Shown: positions 25,715-35,168, numbered from the stretch's first letter. The stretch is DNA of 37,345 nucleotides from Candidatus Cloacimonadota bacterium (GCA_019454875.1 JACFNL010000002.1:1322-38666), one strand, 5' to 3'. Numbers and translations: made by a program. The notes: generated by a model from the sequence alone, not told the origin.

Positions 25715-26212
25715 ATGCGTACAATTTCCAGAAGCCTCAGGTATTTTTTAGCCCGTTTACTTAGAATCCGTGATACTCCAGAAAGTGTGGCTGCGGGATT
25801 TTCAATTGGAATAGCGGTTGGCTGCATCCCATTTTTTGGAATTCAAACAGCGATTGCTCTTTTTTTGGCTTTTGTGTTTCGGGTCAGCAAAGTAGCCTGT
25901 GTTCTGGGCTCTGTCTGGACAAATCCAGTGACGGCATTTCCTGTGTATTATGCCTGTTACAGACTTGGTCTTATCATTACAGGACGGGATGGGGTTGGTT
26001 TTGAGCAGTTTTCTGCTGTTTTAAACAAGGCGGAAACCAGCAATGGCCTGGCGGCCTTGGGAGCTAGCTTTTTTATTCCTCTGGCCTGGGGTTGCCTTTT
26101 TGCAGCTCTGATTCTGAGTCCATTGGCCTACTACAGTGTTTTGTGGTGGCTAGCAAGACGAGGCAGAGTCAAAAAATGTGCTCAGGCTCAAAGTATACGA
26201 GAAAGAATTTGA
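25715..26212 (+). CDS. DUF2062 membrane protein
   Basis: 165 residues, ATG 25715, with AGGAG twelve bases upstream. The segment TPESVAAGFSIGIAVGCIPF followed by FGIQT, then KVACVLGSVWTNPVTAFPVYY, is the signature of DUF2062, a small membrane family of unknown biochemistry often fused or linked to glycosyltransferases and envelope genes. Three to four hydrophobic segments (about 24-42, 46-62, 65-90 and 112-145) fit an inner-membrane protein. Gene start is nine bases after the HExxH gene, so both are likely co-transcribed. Its last 25 bases overlap the end of the convergent pgsA-like gene. Confidence 0.88.
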   Translation: MRTISRSLRYFLARLLRIRDTPESVAAGFSIGIAVGCIPFFGIQTAIALFLAFVFRVSKVACVLGSVWTNPVTAFPVYYACYRLGLIITGRDGVGFEQFSAVLNKAETSNGLAALGASFFIPLAWGCLFAALILSPLAYYSVLWWLARRGRVKKCAQAQSIRERI

Positions 26213-26757
26213 CGATTACCCCAGATGTAGTCCCAGAGGCTGTAGGCCGTAATGAGCACTGCACTGAGCATAAATCCATCAATCAAATGGGTGTAGCTGA
26301 CTCCAAGATTTAGGGAATAGGCATTCGCCATGCAGGACAAAATTACCCCGAAGATACATACAGCCTGGACAATGGCTTTGATTTTGCCGCTGTTTCGAGC
26401 CCCAAGGATAAGGTTTTGTGAGGCTGCCAGAGTCCGTAAAGTAGAAACAAAGGAATCTCGGTAGAAGAATACCAGAATCATCCAGACAGGCACCAGTCCA
26501 GCCCCACAAAATGCCAAAAAGGCACTCATTCTGGACAGCGAGTCTGCCAGGGGATCCAGAACTTTTCCCATATCTGTGACCAGATTGAGCCGACGGGCCA
26601 GGATTCCATCCAGAGCATCGCTGATCTCGGATACAGTGGCAATCATCAGGCTTATCCATAACAGCATAATGCTGCCAGCAACACCCTTCATGAAACAATA
26701 TACAAAGAAGGGGGCCAGTACAATACGAAACAGGGTAATTTGGATAGCTAAATTCAT
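26188..26757 (-). CDS. pgsA: CDP-alcohol phosphatidyltransferase (phosphatidylglycerophosphate synthase-like)
   Basis: 189 residues with about five hydrophobic segments, normal for PgsA. It carries the complete CDP-alcohol transferase motif: Asp47, Asp50-Gly51, Ala54-Arg55, Gly64, Asp68 and Asp72 in the exact D-x2-D-G-x2-A-R-x8-G-x3-D-x3-D spacing. The family joins CDP-diacylglycerol to an alcohol; PgsA uses glycerol 3-phosphate to make phosphatidylglycerophosphate. Closeness to PgsA is judged from length and the N-terminal MNLAIQITLFRI pattern, but a phosphatidylserine or inositol synthase cannot be fully excluded. It starts at ATG 26757 without a strong ribosome site, downstream of the terminator at 26804-26835, and overlaps the DUF2062 gene tail-to-tail by 25 bases. 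Confidence 0.82.
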   Translation of the reverse strand: MNLAIQITLFRIVLAPFFVYCFMKGVAGSIMLLWISLMIATVSEISDALDGILARRLNLVTDMGKVLDPLADSLSRMSAFLAFCGAGLVPVWMILVFFYRDSFVSTLRTLAASQNLILGARNSGKIKAIVQAVCIFGVILSCMANAYSLNLGVSYTHLIDGFMLSAVLITAYSLWDYIWGNRQILSRIL

Positions 26758-26803
26758 AGGAAACCCATAGGGATAACAGATAAAAGCATATCAGGAAATG
26801 GGC

Positions 26804-26835
26804 AAAAAAAGAAGCCCTGTTTTGGTAAACAGGGC
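26804..26835 (-). terminator. Rho-independent terminator
   Basis: GCCCTGTTT (26814-26822) and AAACAGGGC (26827-26835) form a perfect 9-pair stem with a 4-base loop. On the minus strand the stem is followed by TTCTTTTTTT (26813-26804). It lies 24 bases past the stop of the Pro-rich protein gene and separates it from the pgsA-like gene. Confidence 0.88.
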
Positions 26836-26859
26836 CTCGATTTTAATTAACAGCAATTG

Positions 26860-28827
26860 CTAATTCATTTTAGAATTGACATAGGTCTGTACAGCTGGGT
26901 TTTCCCATACAAACTGGTAAGGATCCTTACCCATTGCTCCTGGAGGAGTGTGCTGGGTTGTGCCGGGAGTGTCAGGATATCCCCAGCGGTTCAGCTTATT
27001 ATCCCTCAGGTACTGATCAATGTGTGCACGAACATTGGGATTAACCCAGGGTTGCGCACCCAAAGCAGGTGCAGCTCCAGGACTGGTGCCTGCGGCAGCA
27101 GGACCGGCCATACCGGAACCAACAATGTTCATACTCTGATTGAACTCCTTGATGATTCTGTCGTTATTTTTTACTTCCTGTATATAACGGTATACAGCAG
27201 CCCGTTTTTCATTGATTGCTCCCATGTTAGCACTGTTAGGTGGTACAGGGCTGTTTTCCATCTGGGCAATCATGGGGTTCACATTGCGGATTTCTCCATC
27301 AATCTGAGCCAGAATCCTTCTGAAATTATCCTTGTCAGAGTCCGTCATGTTCGTATTGGTTCTTTGAACATAACCTGTAATCAGCTCCCTTTGCAGTTTG
27401 ATGATGTTTTGCAGACGGGTGTCCAGTTCCACTAACAGACTTCCATAATCCTGACCAACAGGTGGCTGTGGCTGTGGATATGGTTGAGGCTGTGGCTGTG
27501 GATATGGTGGCTGAGGTTGTGGGTAACCACCAGGAGGATAACCAGTTCCAGGAGGATACATTGCTCCGGGAGGATACATTCCCATAGGTGGATACATCTG
27601 CATAGGAGGATATGGCTGATAAGGAGGCTGCATCATGTATGGTGGATACATGGGGCCATCAAATTTGTCATCATCATCGTCATCATCATCCTTATTGAGG
27701 CTGTCAATGAGTTTCCAGGCTAGAATACCGCCACCAATGGCTAAGCCAACCTTGGCAATATTTCCCCACATTTCCTTACGGTCGGCACTCTTCTGTGCTG
27801 CTTCAGCCCGTTTTCGAGCTTCCTCGGCACTGTCCACCAGATTTCCGGTGGTTATGCCAACAGCAATACCTTCCATGTCAGACTGACTGGAACCGATGTA
27901 TACCAGCTTCATCCTTAAAGCCACTAGCCAGTTACTTGGTTTGACAAGCTGGGTGGTAGGAGTATTTAAATGTGTGTCCAGTCGGCTGAAGTTTCTGTCA
28001 ATAACCTCACCGGCATCAGCCTTAGTATGGAAGTGCTGCAAGGCTTTGCGCACAGCTGCACTCTGGTGCTGAGGGGCATAGGCTTTAGTAGGTTTAAATA
28101 CAATTCTTCTTTCACTGTTGTTAAGAACATATCTAGGTTCAGCAGCCCCTACATTCAAGGAAGGTTCAACCTCCACATATTCTTTCAGGATTCCACCACG
28201 GAAACTGGCATCATCCAGAAATTCAATCAATTCATGCTTCAGGTTATCACGCTCTGCATTGGTGAGAGCGTTGAACTGGGCCCGGCAGGTTACAAAAGGA
28301 TTATAGATGACTCTTCCTAGCTTGACATTTTCAGAAGTATAGTCGATGGTGACATCAAATCCGATCACGGTTTCCCGTCCACCACCCATAATTTCGTTGG
28401 TGCTCAGGGGCTGTACATTGACATAGCGGTAAGAACCACCGTGAGCTACCTGGTGCTGAAGCTCCCGCAACAGACAGATATACATGTTTTTGATCTTTTG
28501 TGTGTCAGCACTCGGGGGAGTGATAGGAACCACAGGATCGGTTGGAGTTTCTACCGGAGGAGTTACCACGGGAGGGGTCACAACCGGAGGAACTTCTGGA
28601 ACTGTGGTCACAGGAGGTACAACAGGTTCAGAGGGATTGGCGATATCCAAATCGCCAAATCCAGGAAGTGCACTGACATTCGACCGGTCATTAAATTCAG
28701 CCGAAGCACCTTGGGATATCCCGGTAAGGCGACCAGGCACAACTAAAGGATTGGCCCAGACGCTGATGAGTTGAATTGGCGCGGCCAGTGACACGATTAA
28801 AGAGTAAATAATGGTTTTCCTGAACAT
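26860..28827 (-). CDS. exported protein with Pro-rich linker, Asp run and MYPP/QPQP repeats
   Basis: 655 residues from ATG 28827, fixed by AGGAG six bases upstream and a signal peptide (about 1-26, ending VWANP). Order: Pro/Val/Thr-rich linker (about 68-106); a folded region (about 108-355) with two Cys at 118 and 181; a Gly-rich hydrophobic segment (357-375, IAKVGLAIGGGILAWKL); a run of eight Asp (380-387); a Pro/Tyr/Met repeat region (about 392-457) with MYPPG units turning into PQPQP units; then a helical C-terminus (about 460-560) and an Ala/Gly/Pro linker. I recognise no enzyme motif. Such layouts are seen in envelope or surface structural proteins. It is a single-gene unit with a terminator after it; I found no convincing promoter before it. 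Confidence 0.65.
   Translation of the reverse strand: MFRKTIIYSLIVSLAAPIQLISVWANPLVVPGRLTGISQGASAEFNDRSNVSALPGFGDLDIANPSEPVVPPVTTVPEVPPVVTPPVVTPPVETPTDPVVPITPPSADTQKIKNMYICLLRELQHQVAHGGSYRYVNVQPLSTNEIMGGGRETVIGFDVTIDYTSENVKLGRVIYNPFVTCRAQFNALTNAERDNLKHELIEFLDDASFRGGILKEYVEVEPSLNVGAAEPRYVLNNSERRIVFKPTKAYAPQHQSAAVRKALQHFHTKADAGEVIDRNFSRLDTHLNTPTTQLVKPSNWLVALRMKLVYIGSSQSDMEGIAVGITTGNLVDSAEEARKRAEAAQKSADRKEMWGNIAKVGLAIGGGILAWKLIDSLNKDDDDDDDDKFDGPMYPPYMMQPPYQPYPPMQMYPPMGMYPPGAMYPPGTGYPPGGYPQPQPPYPQPQPQPYPQPQPPVGQDYGSLLVELDTRLQNIIKLQRELITGYVQRTNTNMTDSDKDNFRRILAQIDGEIRNVNPMIAQMENSPVPPNSANMGAINEKRAAVYRYIQEVKNNDRIIKEFNQSMNIVGSGMAGPAAAGTSPGAAPALGAQPWVNPNVRAHIDQYLRDNKLNRWGYPDTPGTTQHTPPGAMGKDPYQFVWENPAVQTYVNSKMN
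27457..27654 (-). repeat. in-gene repeat encoding MYPPG / PQPQP units
   Basis: This stretch encodes about 66 residues of tandem, imperfect Pro-rich units: first PPYMMQPPYQ-type, then MYPPG-type (several copies), then PQPQP. The DNA is correspondingly repetitive (GGAGGATACAT and GGCTGTGGATATGGT-type units on the plus strand), so copy number may vary between strains. Confidence 0.8.
27667..27690 (-). repeat. trinucleotide repeat encoding eight Asp
   Basis: Eight consecutive Asp codons, six GAT and two GAC, form a short ATC/GAT microsatellite next to the Pro-rich repeat. Slippage here would keep the frame and change only the acidic run length. Confidence 0.75.
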
Positions 28828-28969
28828 GGTGGTCTCCTCACCTGATGTTGTTCGCAATAAGTTCACAGCATAATACGCAGTCGGTTTCAAAAATGTTTCA
28901 GGTTTCCAATAATTCTAATAGCCGAGGTGAAACCATCTGCATTCTTGAGTCTTCTAGGGATATTCAGCC

Positions 28970-28998
28970 TTGACTTCATTCCAATTCCTGTTTATCCT
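28970..28998 (+). promoter_or_regulatory. sigma70-like promoter of tRNA-Arg
   Basis: TTGACT (28970-28975) and TATCCT (28993-28998) are 17 bases apart. Transcription would begin near 29005, 15 bases before the mature tRNA. No terminator follows the tRNA, so the exported protein gene at 29124 is probably read from it too. Confidence 0.65.
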
Positions 28999-29019
28999 TC
29001 CTCACAGATTTTTGAGTGT

Positions 29020-29093
<74 letters not shown>

Positions 29094-29123
29094 CACTAAG
29101 CTTCTGAAAAGTCCGGTAAATCA

Positions 29124-30821
29124 ATGCAGTTTGTATCCCAGCAGATGCTTTTCCTCTTGCTTGTGACTATTTTTCCCTTGCACTGCATTTTTGCCAATCC
29201 AGTTCGTATTGGAACTGAATTCAACACCCGACCCCGTCCCACAGGACTCCTTAGACAGGATATTCAGTCCCTGCAAAGAAGCCTAAGGGAAATCTCTAAA
29301 GAGCTTGAGAATATTTATCTTGAAGATCCCCATATCCTCAAAGAAGAAAAGATTGAGGAGACAAAGAGACTCTGGTACCGGGCACCTGAAATAGCCAATC
29401 AGCTTGAATCAAGAATTTTTGCTTTAAGGGAGCAGGAGGGAAACACACATTTTGTTGAGCTTTCCTCAAGCCAGAAAAATCTGGTTGTCCAGCAGATTCA
29501 AAGACTAGCCCGTCGAGTGTCTAAAATGAGTCCACTGGATTTGTATGCCCGCTCCCGGCAGTTAAGAAGTGGGAAACTGCTTTCAGAACGATCCTTTGTT
29601 TCACAGTCTACTATGAAACCTGTTAGTGGTGCTTTGATATTTGAAGACATGAAACGGGGTTACCGGGCATTTTTTCTGCGCACAACAACTACCTACAGAC
29701 AGGCGGCTGAAATCTTTAAGAAGGTTATGGAAGAATTTAAGGAGTATCTGCCCGCAGCTCTCTGGTATGCCAGAACATTGTATGAGATGGGAGATGTGGA
29801 GGAATCCTCACGAATTCTGATCCATCTTCTGGAAGCTGAGCCAGATCTTAGAATAGCACGAAGTCTTGATTTGGAGCTGGTGGAAGCGGATGAACTGTAC
29901 CACTACACAGCGGTTTTCCCAAAAAGAAATCTGCCTCAGGATCTGCCAGTGATTCCTAGTGCAGTGACAAACGGCGGGATTGAATCGGTTCCCTATGCAG
30001 TAGTTTATTCCCGGGATTCCCAACGGATAAGGGGTATGGAGCATGCTTCTGTAGTTTTGGATTTTGCCGGTTCAGATGCTGGATATATGGCCTTGTACGG
30101 AAGCCTGGATACTGGTTTGAAAAGGGCGCGTTTCGGTGCGCTTGGTGGTTTGAGACGAGCCATGCTTGAGTATGTACTAGCTTCCAGGGCTTTGATTTTT
30201 CATGCTGGTATGAGCCCTGAGGCCGATGCTTTGCGGTGGCATACTGATTTTCTGACCATAGATGAAAATCATGCCTCCATGGCATTTATCAGGGAGGGTA
30301 ATCACCCAAGGCAAGAGCTTTATGCCCAACCAGTGAAATGGGAAGAAATTGGATACAGGCTCAGAAGAAAGCCTGTTGATCCTCTGACTTTGTTTTCTGT
30401 TCGGGAAACGGGTTATCCGTATCAGGACAATAAAGTGATGTCCGTTCATCTTGATTTGCCTGCCGGGGATGTTTTGAGTTTTGAGTTGAGTAAAGCCGCT
30501 TTGGGGTGGCAGAGAAGATTTAATGGTACTAAAACATTGAATGAAGAGGGAGTGGCTGTTTTTACAGCCCCGAATCTGATTTTGCAGCATGTCAAAGAAA
30601 TAGGAGCAGATCAGAGTATTCTGGGAGAAGGAAGATTTACCGCATATCTTAGAGGGGTGCGTAGGACGGGATTCTGGAAGAAGGAATCCGAGTTTATGCC
30701 CACTGTATATATGCAGGATGACAACACGCCTTTGCTTTTGGAGCCGGGTTCGCTCTGGCTGGTCTTTTACTCGTCAACAGGACAAATTCGAGAAGATCAG
30801 GATAATGCTCTTGAGAATTAA
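29124..30821 (+). CDS. exported TPR-like protein, unknown
   Basis: 565 residues with a signal peptide (about residues 1-25, ending IFANP). Residues about 40-130 are helical and charged, with a coiled-coil character; about 185-250 include a TPR-like pair (YLPAALWYARTLYEMGDVEE and following). The remaining half (about 270-565) is mixed alpha/beta and unfamiliar to me, with no metal-binding or catalytic signature. It follows the tRNA by 30 bases without a terminator, so it may be transcribed from the tRNA promoter. ATG 29124 and 29145 are both possible; neither has a clear ribosome site. Confidence 0.65.
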   Translation: MQFVSQQMLFLLLVTIFPLHCIFANPVRIGTEFNTRPRPTGLLRQDIQSLQRSLREISKELENIYLEDPHILKEEKIEETKRLWYRAPEIANQLESRIFALREQEGNTHFVELSSSQKNLVVQQIQRLARRVSKMSPLDLYARSRQLRSGKLLSERSFVSQSTMKPVSGALIFEDMKRGYRAFFLRTTTTYRQAAEIFKKVMEEFKEYLPAALWYARTLYEMGDVEESSRILIHLLEAEPDLRIARSLDLELVEADELYHYTAVFPKRNLPQDLPVIPSAVTNGGIESVPYAVVYSRDSQRIRGMEHASVVLDFAGSDAGYMALYGSLDTGLKRARFGALGGLRRAMLEYVLASRALIFHAGMSPEADALRWHTDFLTIDENHASMAFIREGNHPRQELYAQPVKWEEIGYRLRRKPVDPLTLFSVRETGYPYQDNKVMSVHLDLPAGDVLSFELSKAALGWQRRFNGTKTLNEEGVAVFTAPNLILQHVKEIGADQSILGEGRFTAYLRGVRRTGFWKKESEFMPTVYMQDDNTPLLLEPGSLWLVFYSSTGQIREDQDNALEN

Positions 30822-30872
30822 GACTTAGAATGGGAAAATGAGGCCTAGGTAACAAATGTTAGGAAGTTGAAT

Positions 30873-31337
30873 ATGCAGGACTTGTTAAACAAAGCCAAAG
30901 AATTGATGCAGTGGGCCGAGCGGTATGGAATTGATGAAATTTCTGTTACCAATGGCTCAGAGAAAATTCATTTGAGTAAAAACGGAGGTGTTGCCCCACT
31001 ACTTCCTGTTCAGAATTCCCACCAGGCAGTTTCCGCTGCGCCTGCGGCTACAGCAAGTCATCAGCAGGAGATGCCCAAGGTTTTAGTACCATCCGGATTC
31101 AAAAAGGTTGTGTCCCCTATGGTTGGCACTTTTTATCGTGCTCCCGGTCCTGATGCACAACCTTTCAAGAAAGAAGGAGATCGGGTACAGGCAGGAGATA
31201 CTGTCTGTATCGTGGAGGCCATGAAAATCATGAATCAGATCAAATCGCCTCATGAAGGCATTTTAAGAAAGATTCTGGTTAATAATTCAGAGGTTGTATT
31301 AAAAGATCAGGTTCTGATGGAGATAGAGCCTACTTAA
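30873..31337 (+). CDS. accB: biotin carboxyl carrier protein of acetyl-CoA carboxylase
   Basis: 154 residues from ATG 30873, with AGGAAG six bases upstream (a TTG at 30867 is two codons earlier). AccB carries biotin for acetyl-CoA carboxylase, the first step of fatty acid synthesis. N-terminal MQDLLNKAKELMQWAERYGI is the usual helical cap; an Ala/Pro/Gln linker (about 50-68) leads to the biotinyl domain (about 78-154) with VEAMKIMN, biotinylated Lys118, and SPMVGTFYRAPGPDAQPF just before it, the AccB-specific thumb region. The biotin carboxylase gene accC, its usual partner, does not follow; instead a giant TPR gene begins four bases after its stop. Confidence 0.96.
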   Translation: MQDLLNKAKELMQWAERYGIDEISVTNGSEKIHLSKNGGVAPLLPVQNSHQAVSAAPAATASHQQEMPKVLVPSGFKKVVSPMVGTFYRAPGPDAQPFKKEGDRVQAGDTVCIVEAMKIMNQIKSPHEGILRKILVNNSEVVLKDQVLMEIEPT

Positions 31338-31341
31338 TCAG

Positions 31342-34300
31342 ATGAACAATCTTTTTTCTCTCTTGATGTTTTTATGTCTGTTCTCTGTCGGATGGGGATC
31401 TGAGGATGTTGGCTCAGTTAGCATTCCTGAGATTGAGCAGAGGGTAAATGCCTATCCTAACAATCTGAAACTCAGGTATGTTCTTTCCCGTGCCTATGCC
31501 CAGAAAGGGGCATCGGATCCCAGATTTTATGACAAATCGATTTCCCAGCTCGAAGAAATCATGCGGACCCGTCAGATTGCTGTGGTCAAATTTTATTTAG
31601 GTCTGATGTATGCTCGAAAAGGGGATATAGATACGGCGATTTACCATTGGCTGACCATTGTTCGATCCATGAAACCGAACAATATGACAACTCTGAGGTA
31701 TCTTGCACTGGCCTTCGAAAGAAAAAAGAAACACTCTGAATCCCTGGAATACTGGGCCAGAATTTTGTCCTTAAATCCTGAAGATTATAAGGCCCATTTT
31801 CATGCTGCTCTTGTGACCTTGAGGGATCTTTCGGTGGAGCCCAATATTCGTTTTGCCCGGGCAGCCAATCATTTTCAAAAGGTTTTGGGAAAGTTTCCTA
31901 ATCATCGTAAAAGTCTCTGGTATCTGTCTTTGACCTATGGTAATTCCCGTCAGTATTTAAAACAGAGACAGGTTCTGCAAAAGCTTGTTGTATTGATGCC
32001 AAACAATCCCAGAATTTTACGGGAGTTACAGCAGAATGCCGATAACCTCAAGACTCAGCCACAGGATGCGGTATTGTCTATCAGGCCGGAGGATCTGCAA
32101 ATCAGACCAGCGGCAAAAGAACCTGAACCTGCCAGACAACCGGAACAGACAAAAGCACCGATTCGGGTTGTTTCTGTTGCCATGGAGATATCGGATGATG
32201 AGTTTGCAGCAGCTTTTGGCCGAGATCCAGAACCCAATGAGGTTCCGGTAGAACACAGGCCGGAGCCAGTGGCCATCAATCCGACCCTTCCCATAGATTC
32301 ACCTTTGTCTGCTGATGCAGAACTTTTGTTCAATCAGGGTGTCACCTATATGAACAATGGGGAATATGACATGGCCCTGTTTCATTTTCTGCAGGCCCAG
32401 GAACTGGATCCCAAGTTTGCCCAGTGTTACCTTCAGATCGGTGAAGTATATTTCAAATTGGCCGATGCCACTCCGACTGAAGAAAAATTCAAGGAACATC
32501 TCAAGTTAGCTCGTCAGTCTCTGGAAACGGCCAAGCAGCTTGAGCCGGATTCCCTACTGGCACATGCATCCAATGCCAAAATGATTCAGGTGGAAAAGAA
32601 GCTTCAGGATGGTTTTGAAAAAGCCCATCTTGATGTGGCTCGATCTGCGATTCGGTCCCAGAACTTTCGTTTTGCCGCAGAGGAATTTATTATTCTTCTG
32701 ACCAATGGCTTTTCTTCAGTGGAGCTAATGTTTCTGATGGCAGATTTGGTACCTAATCTGGAAGATGGCTCCCTTTTGGATTTAGGTAATGTTCTGGAAA
32801 CTTTTGTCAGTGAGAAAAAGCTGGCCGGATATTATCTTTTGTCAAAAATTTTACGCAAGATGGATCCAGAACGATCCTGGAAACTTCTGGATGAACTTTT
32901 TACAGTCCCTGGTAGAGAGGTTGCGTTTTTTGACGGTTTGAGAAAAAGGGCAGAATCTTCACAGACCGACTTTATGGATGAATATCTTCTCGGTCGCTAT
33001 TTACTGGAAAATCAGGCATATGGACCTGCTTCCTCGTGGCTGGAAAAAGCCATGCAAAAGGCGGACTCGGAATCTTCCAAATGGATTGAATCCTGGCTGG
33101 CAAAGGCTAAATCCGAACCATCCCGGGCTCAAAGACCTGCTTTAACCGCCATTCCACTACCTACAGGCGAAGGCAGACGGCCCTTTGAATTGTATGAAAG
33201 ACAAAAGGCAGAGCTGATTGCTTTAAACCCAGACTTTCAGACCATTTTTGCTCAGACTCCAAGCTGGGGAGATGTGCAGATCAAACGGGATATTCTGGAA
33301 GGATTTTTGAAACAGAGCCCACAAAACAGACTGGCCCAGTATCTGCTTGGATGTATTCTGCTACAGTCCTCCCTGGATAATCTAAGAGATCAGGGAGAAA
33401 CTTTAAAGGCGAGTCTTCTGGATACCTCGGTTTCTGCTAGTGAACTGGATTCAGACTGGTATTTTATGGCTGGGCTTTTAGCACAAAAGCTAAAGGATAG
33501 CTTTTATAGTGAAAAATACTTTGATCGTTCCCTGTACGGGCTTTTGTATAAGGGATTTGAAATTTATTCTCCCTACGCTGCGGTTCTGGTCACAGAGAGT
33601 AACAAGGCCATGGAACAGAATGACTGGCAGGCAGCAAACAATTTGCTTCGTCAGGGATTTTTATATGATCCTTATCATGCAGGACTGGCAGCAAACAAGG
33701 TTCGTGTTCTGGAAAAATCTGCCCCCAATGAAACATTTTCTTTTGCCAGAACATTTTTGCAATCCCTGTTGTCTGAGGAAATCTACTGGGAGATCTTGAA
33801 GGCAGATGTTGGGAATACGGCATTTTGGGCAGTGTTTATGGCCCTTTTGATATTTAGTGCAGCCATTGTAATCAAGTGCAAGGGTGAGTTGAAGCATCTG
33901 ATGGATGAACTCATGGGGGAACGGTCGCTTTCTGTGCCAATTACAACCTTTGTGGGGCTGGGACTTCTGGTTTTTTTCCCAACTGGTCTTATCGCTTTTT
34001 TGCCCATTGTACTCTGGGGATTTTTAAGTGATTTGGAGAAGTTGATCTACATTGTGGGTATTGTGATTCTGATTCTGATGCCGGTAATTTTTCCTGTAGG
34101 TTATGCCAATAATCTTGAGCATTTACGGGCCTTGCATCTGATGCAGCAAGGGGAGTTTTTAAAGGCAAAAACAATTTATCAGGACAGGCTCAGCACCAAT
34201 CCTTTGGATATTGATGCCAGATTTCAGATGGCCTTGATAGAAAATGCCATAGGCAAAGGTTCTAAAACGGCAATTTCCATGTGGGAATCGATTGTCAGTG

Positions 34301-35160
34301 AGAGGCCCGATCATTTTGCAGCTTTAGGCAATCTTGGTGTGGCCTATGCACAGACAGGGGACTATGACAAGGCGCAGCGATATCTGCAGTCTGCGTTTAA
34401 TCTGGATCCCATTGATGACAGGGTTTTATTTAACCTGGCCAGAGTATATGAGTTAAGGGGGCAGCAGACTCTGGCAGACAATCATCTGAAATGGATAGGT
34501 GGCTCCGGTGAGAAGTCGAGGAAGAATATTGATCGTTATCTTTCTTTTGTGACGCAAAGCCTGCCTCTGTTTGCATACTTCCCGCTCAAAGGTGCCATGT
34601 CGAGTCACAATACCTGGTTTGCCTCGGTATCAGAGAGCAAGTTATCTATGAGTCTTCTGTTTTTTCTGGGCTGGTTTGTAATGGGCGGGGGTATGGTAGG
34701 TATTCTGTTTTTCTTAAAAGACAAAATGGATGTAGTAGTAACCCACTGTCGCTTCTGTGACACAAAAATCTGTAACAACTGCCAATCTACCCTGAACAAT
34801 CAGCCTTTATGCAGTGCCTGTTTTGAATCCGAAGGCCGAAGAAGAAAGGGGATTCACTACTTTCGCCATCAGGAACAGTACCACAAAGAGCAGCAGGCAA
34901 AGTTACTCAATTATCTGTTGCCCGGGGCAGCACTTACTGTTCAGGATCGTCCCATTTTAGGTCTTTTTATCAGTTGTGTTTTTTTAAGCTCCCTTTTCTG
35001 GTTTGTCACGGGGGGCGGCACACTATGGAATTCTTTGTTTCTTGTTGAAAACACAATTCTGACAGTAATTCTTTGGTGTAGTCTTCTGGTTTCCATAACC
35101 AGCTATGCCTTATCTCAGATTATTCCTGGTTTCCAAAGGCCAAGCAGAACTCTTCTTTAA
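31342..35160 (+). CDS. giant TPR membrane protein with zinc ribbon
   Basis: 1272 residues. A signal peptide or anchor (about 1-20) is followed by TPR units (about 25-230), a Pro/Glu-rich linker (about 235-325), a second TPR block (about 328-420) and further helical repeats to about 815. Then hydrophobic segments occur at about 823-843, 868-895 and 901-922, a third TPR block at about 930-1060, another helix at about 1103-1125, and a zinc ribbon of three CxxC pairs (Cys1136/1139, 1144/1147, 1157/1160). Two more hydrophobic segments close the chain (about 1206-1226, 1234-1258). It is a scaffold-like protein with repeats on both sides of the membrane. Start is four bases after accB, without a good ribosome site, so coupled translation is likely. 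I know no named homologue. Confidence 0.75.
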   Translation: MNNLFSLLMFLCLFSVGWGSEDVGSVSIPEIEQRVNAYPNNLKLRYVLSRAYAQKGASDPRFYDKSISQLEEIMRTRQIAVVKFYLGLMYARKGDIDTAIYHWLTIVRSMKPNNMTTLRYLALAFERKKKHSESLEYWARILSLNPEDYKAHFHAALVTLRDLSVEPNIRFARAANHFQKVLGKFPNHRKSLWYLSLTYGNSRQYLKQRQVLQKLVVLMPNNPRILRELQQNADNLKTQPQDAVLSIRPEDLQIRPAAKEPEPARQPEQTKAPIRVVSVAMEISDDEFAAAFGRDPEPNEVPVEHRPEPVAINPTLPIDSPLSADAELLFNQGVTYMNNGEYDMALFHFLQAQELDPKFAQCYLQIGEVYFKLADATPTEEKFKEHLKLARQSLETAKQLEPDSLLAHASNAKMIQVEKKLQDGFEKAHLDVARSAIRSQNFRFAAEEFIILLTNGFSSVELMFLMADLVPNLEDGSLLDLGNVLETFVSEKKLAGYYLLSKILRKMDPERSWKLLDELFTVPGREVAFFDGLRKRAESSQTDFMDEYLLGRYLLENQAYGPASSWLEKAMQKADSESSKWIESWLAKAKSEPSRAQRPALTAIPLPTGEGRRPFELYERQKAELIALNPDFQTIFAQTPSWGDVQIKRDILEGFLKQSPQNRLAQYLLGCILLQSSLDNLRDQGETLKASLLDTSVSASELDSDWYFMAGLLAQKLKDSFYSEKYFDRSLYGLLYKGFEIYSPYAAVLVTESNKAMEQNDWQAANNLLRQGFLYDPYHAGLAANKVRVLEKSAPNETFSFARTFLQSLLSEEIYWEILKADVGNTAFWAVFMALLIFSAAIVIKCKGELKHLMDELMGERSLSVPITTFVGLGLLVFFPTGLIAFLPIVLWGFLSDLEKLIYIVGIVILILMPVIFPVGYANNLEHLRALHLMQQGEFLKAKTIYQDRLSTNPLDIDARFQMALIENAIGKGSKTAISMWESIVSERPDHFAALGNLGVAYAQTGDYDKAQRYLQSAFNLDPIDDRVLFNLARVYELRGQQTLADNHLKWIGGSGEKSRKNIDRYLSFVTQSLPLFAYFPLKGAMSSHNTWFASVSESKLSMSLLFFLGWFVMGGGMVGILFFLKDKMDVVVTHCRFCDTKICNNCQSTLNNQPLCSACFESEGRRRKGIHYFRHQEQYHKEQQAKLLNYLLPGAALTVQDRPILGLFISCVFLSSLFWFVTGGGTLWNSLFLVENTILTVILWCSLLVSITSYALSQIIPGFQRPSRTLL

Positions 35161-35168
35161 AGGATCTT

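Noticed and set aside
26852..26861. AGCAATTGCT palindrome at the end of the Pro-rich protein gene
   Set aside because: Ten bases over the stop codon, AT-rich, next to a far better terminator; likely chance.
26857..27435. Plus-strand open frame (192 codons) opposite the Pro-rich exported protein
   Set aside because: The minus-strand gene has a strong ribosome site, signal peptide and terminator; the opposite frame has none of these and looks like a shadow.
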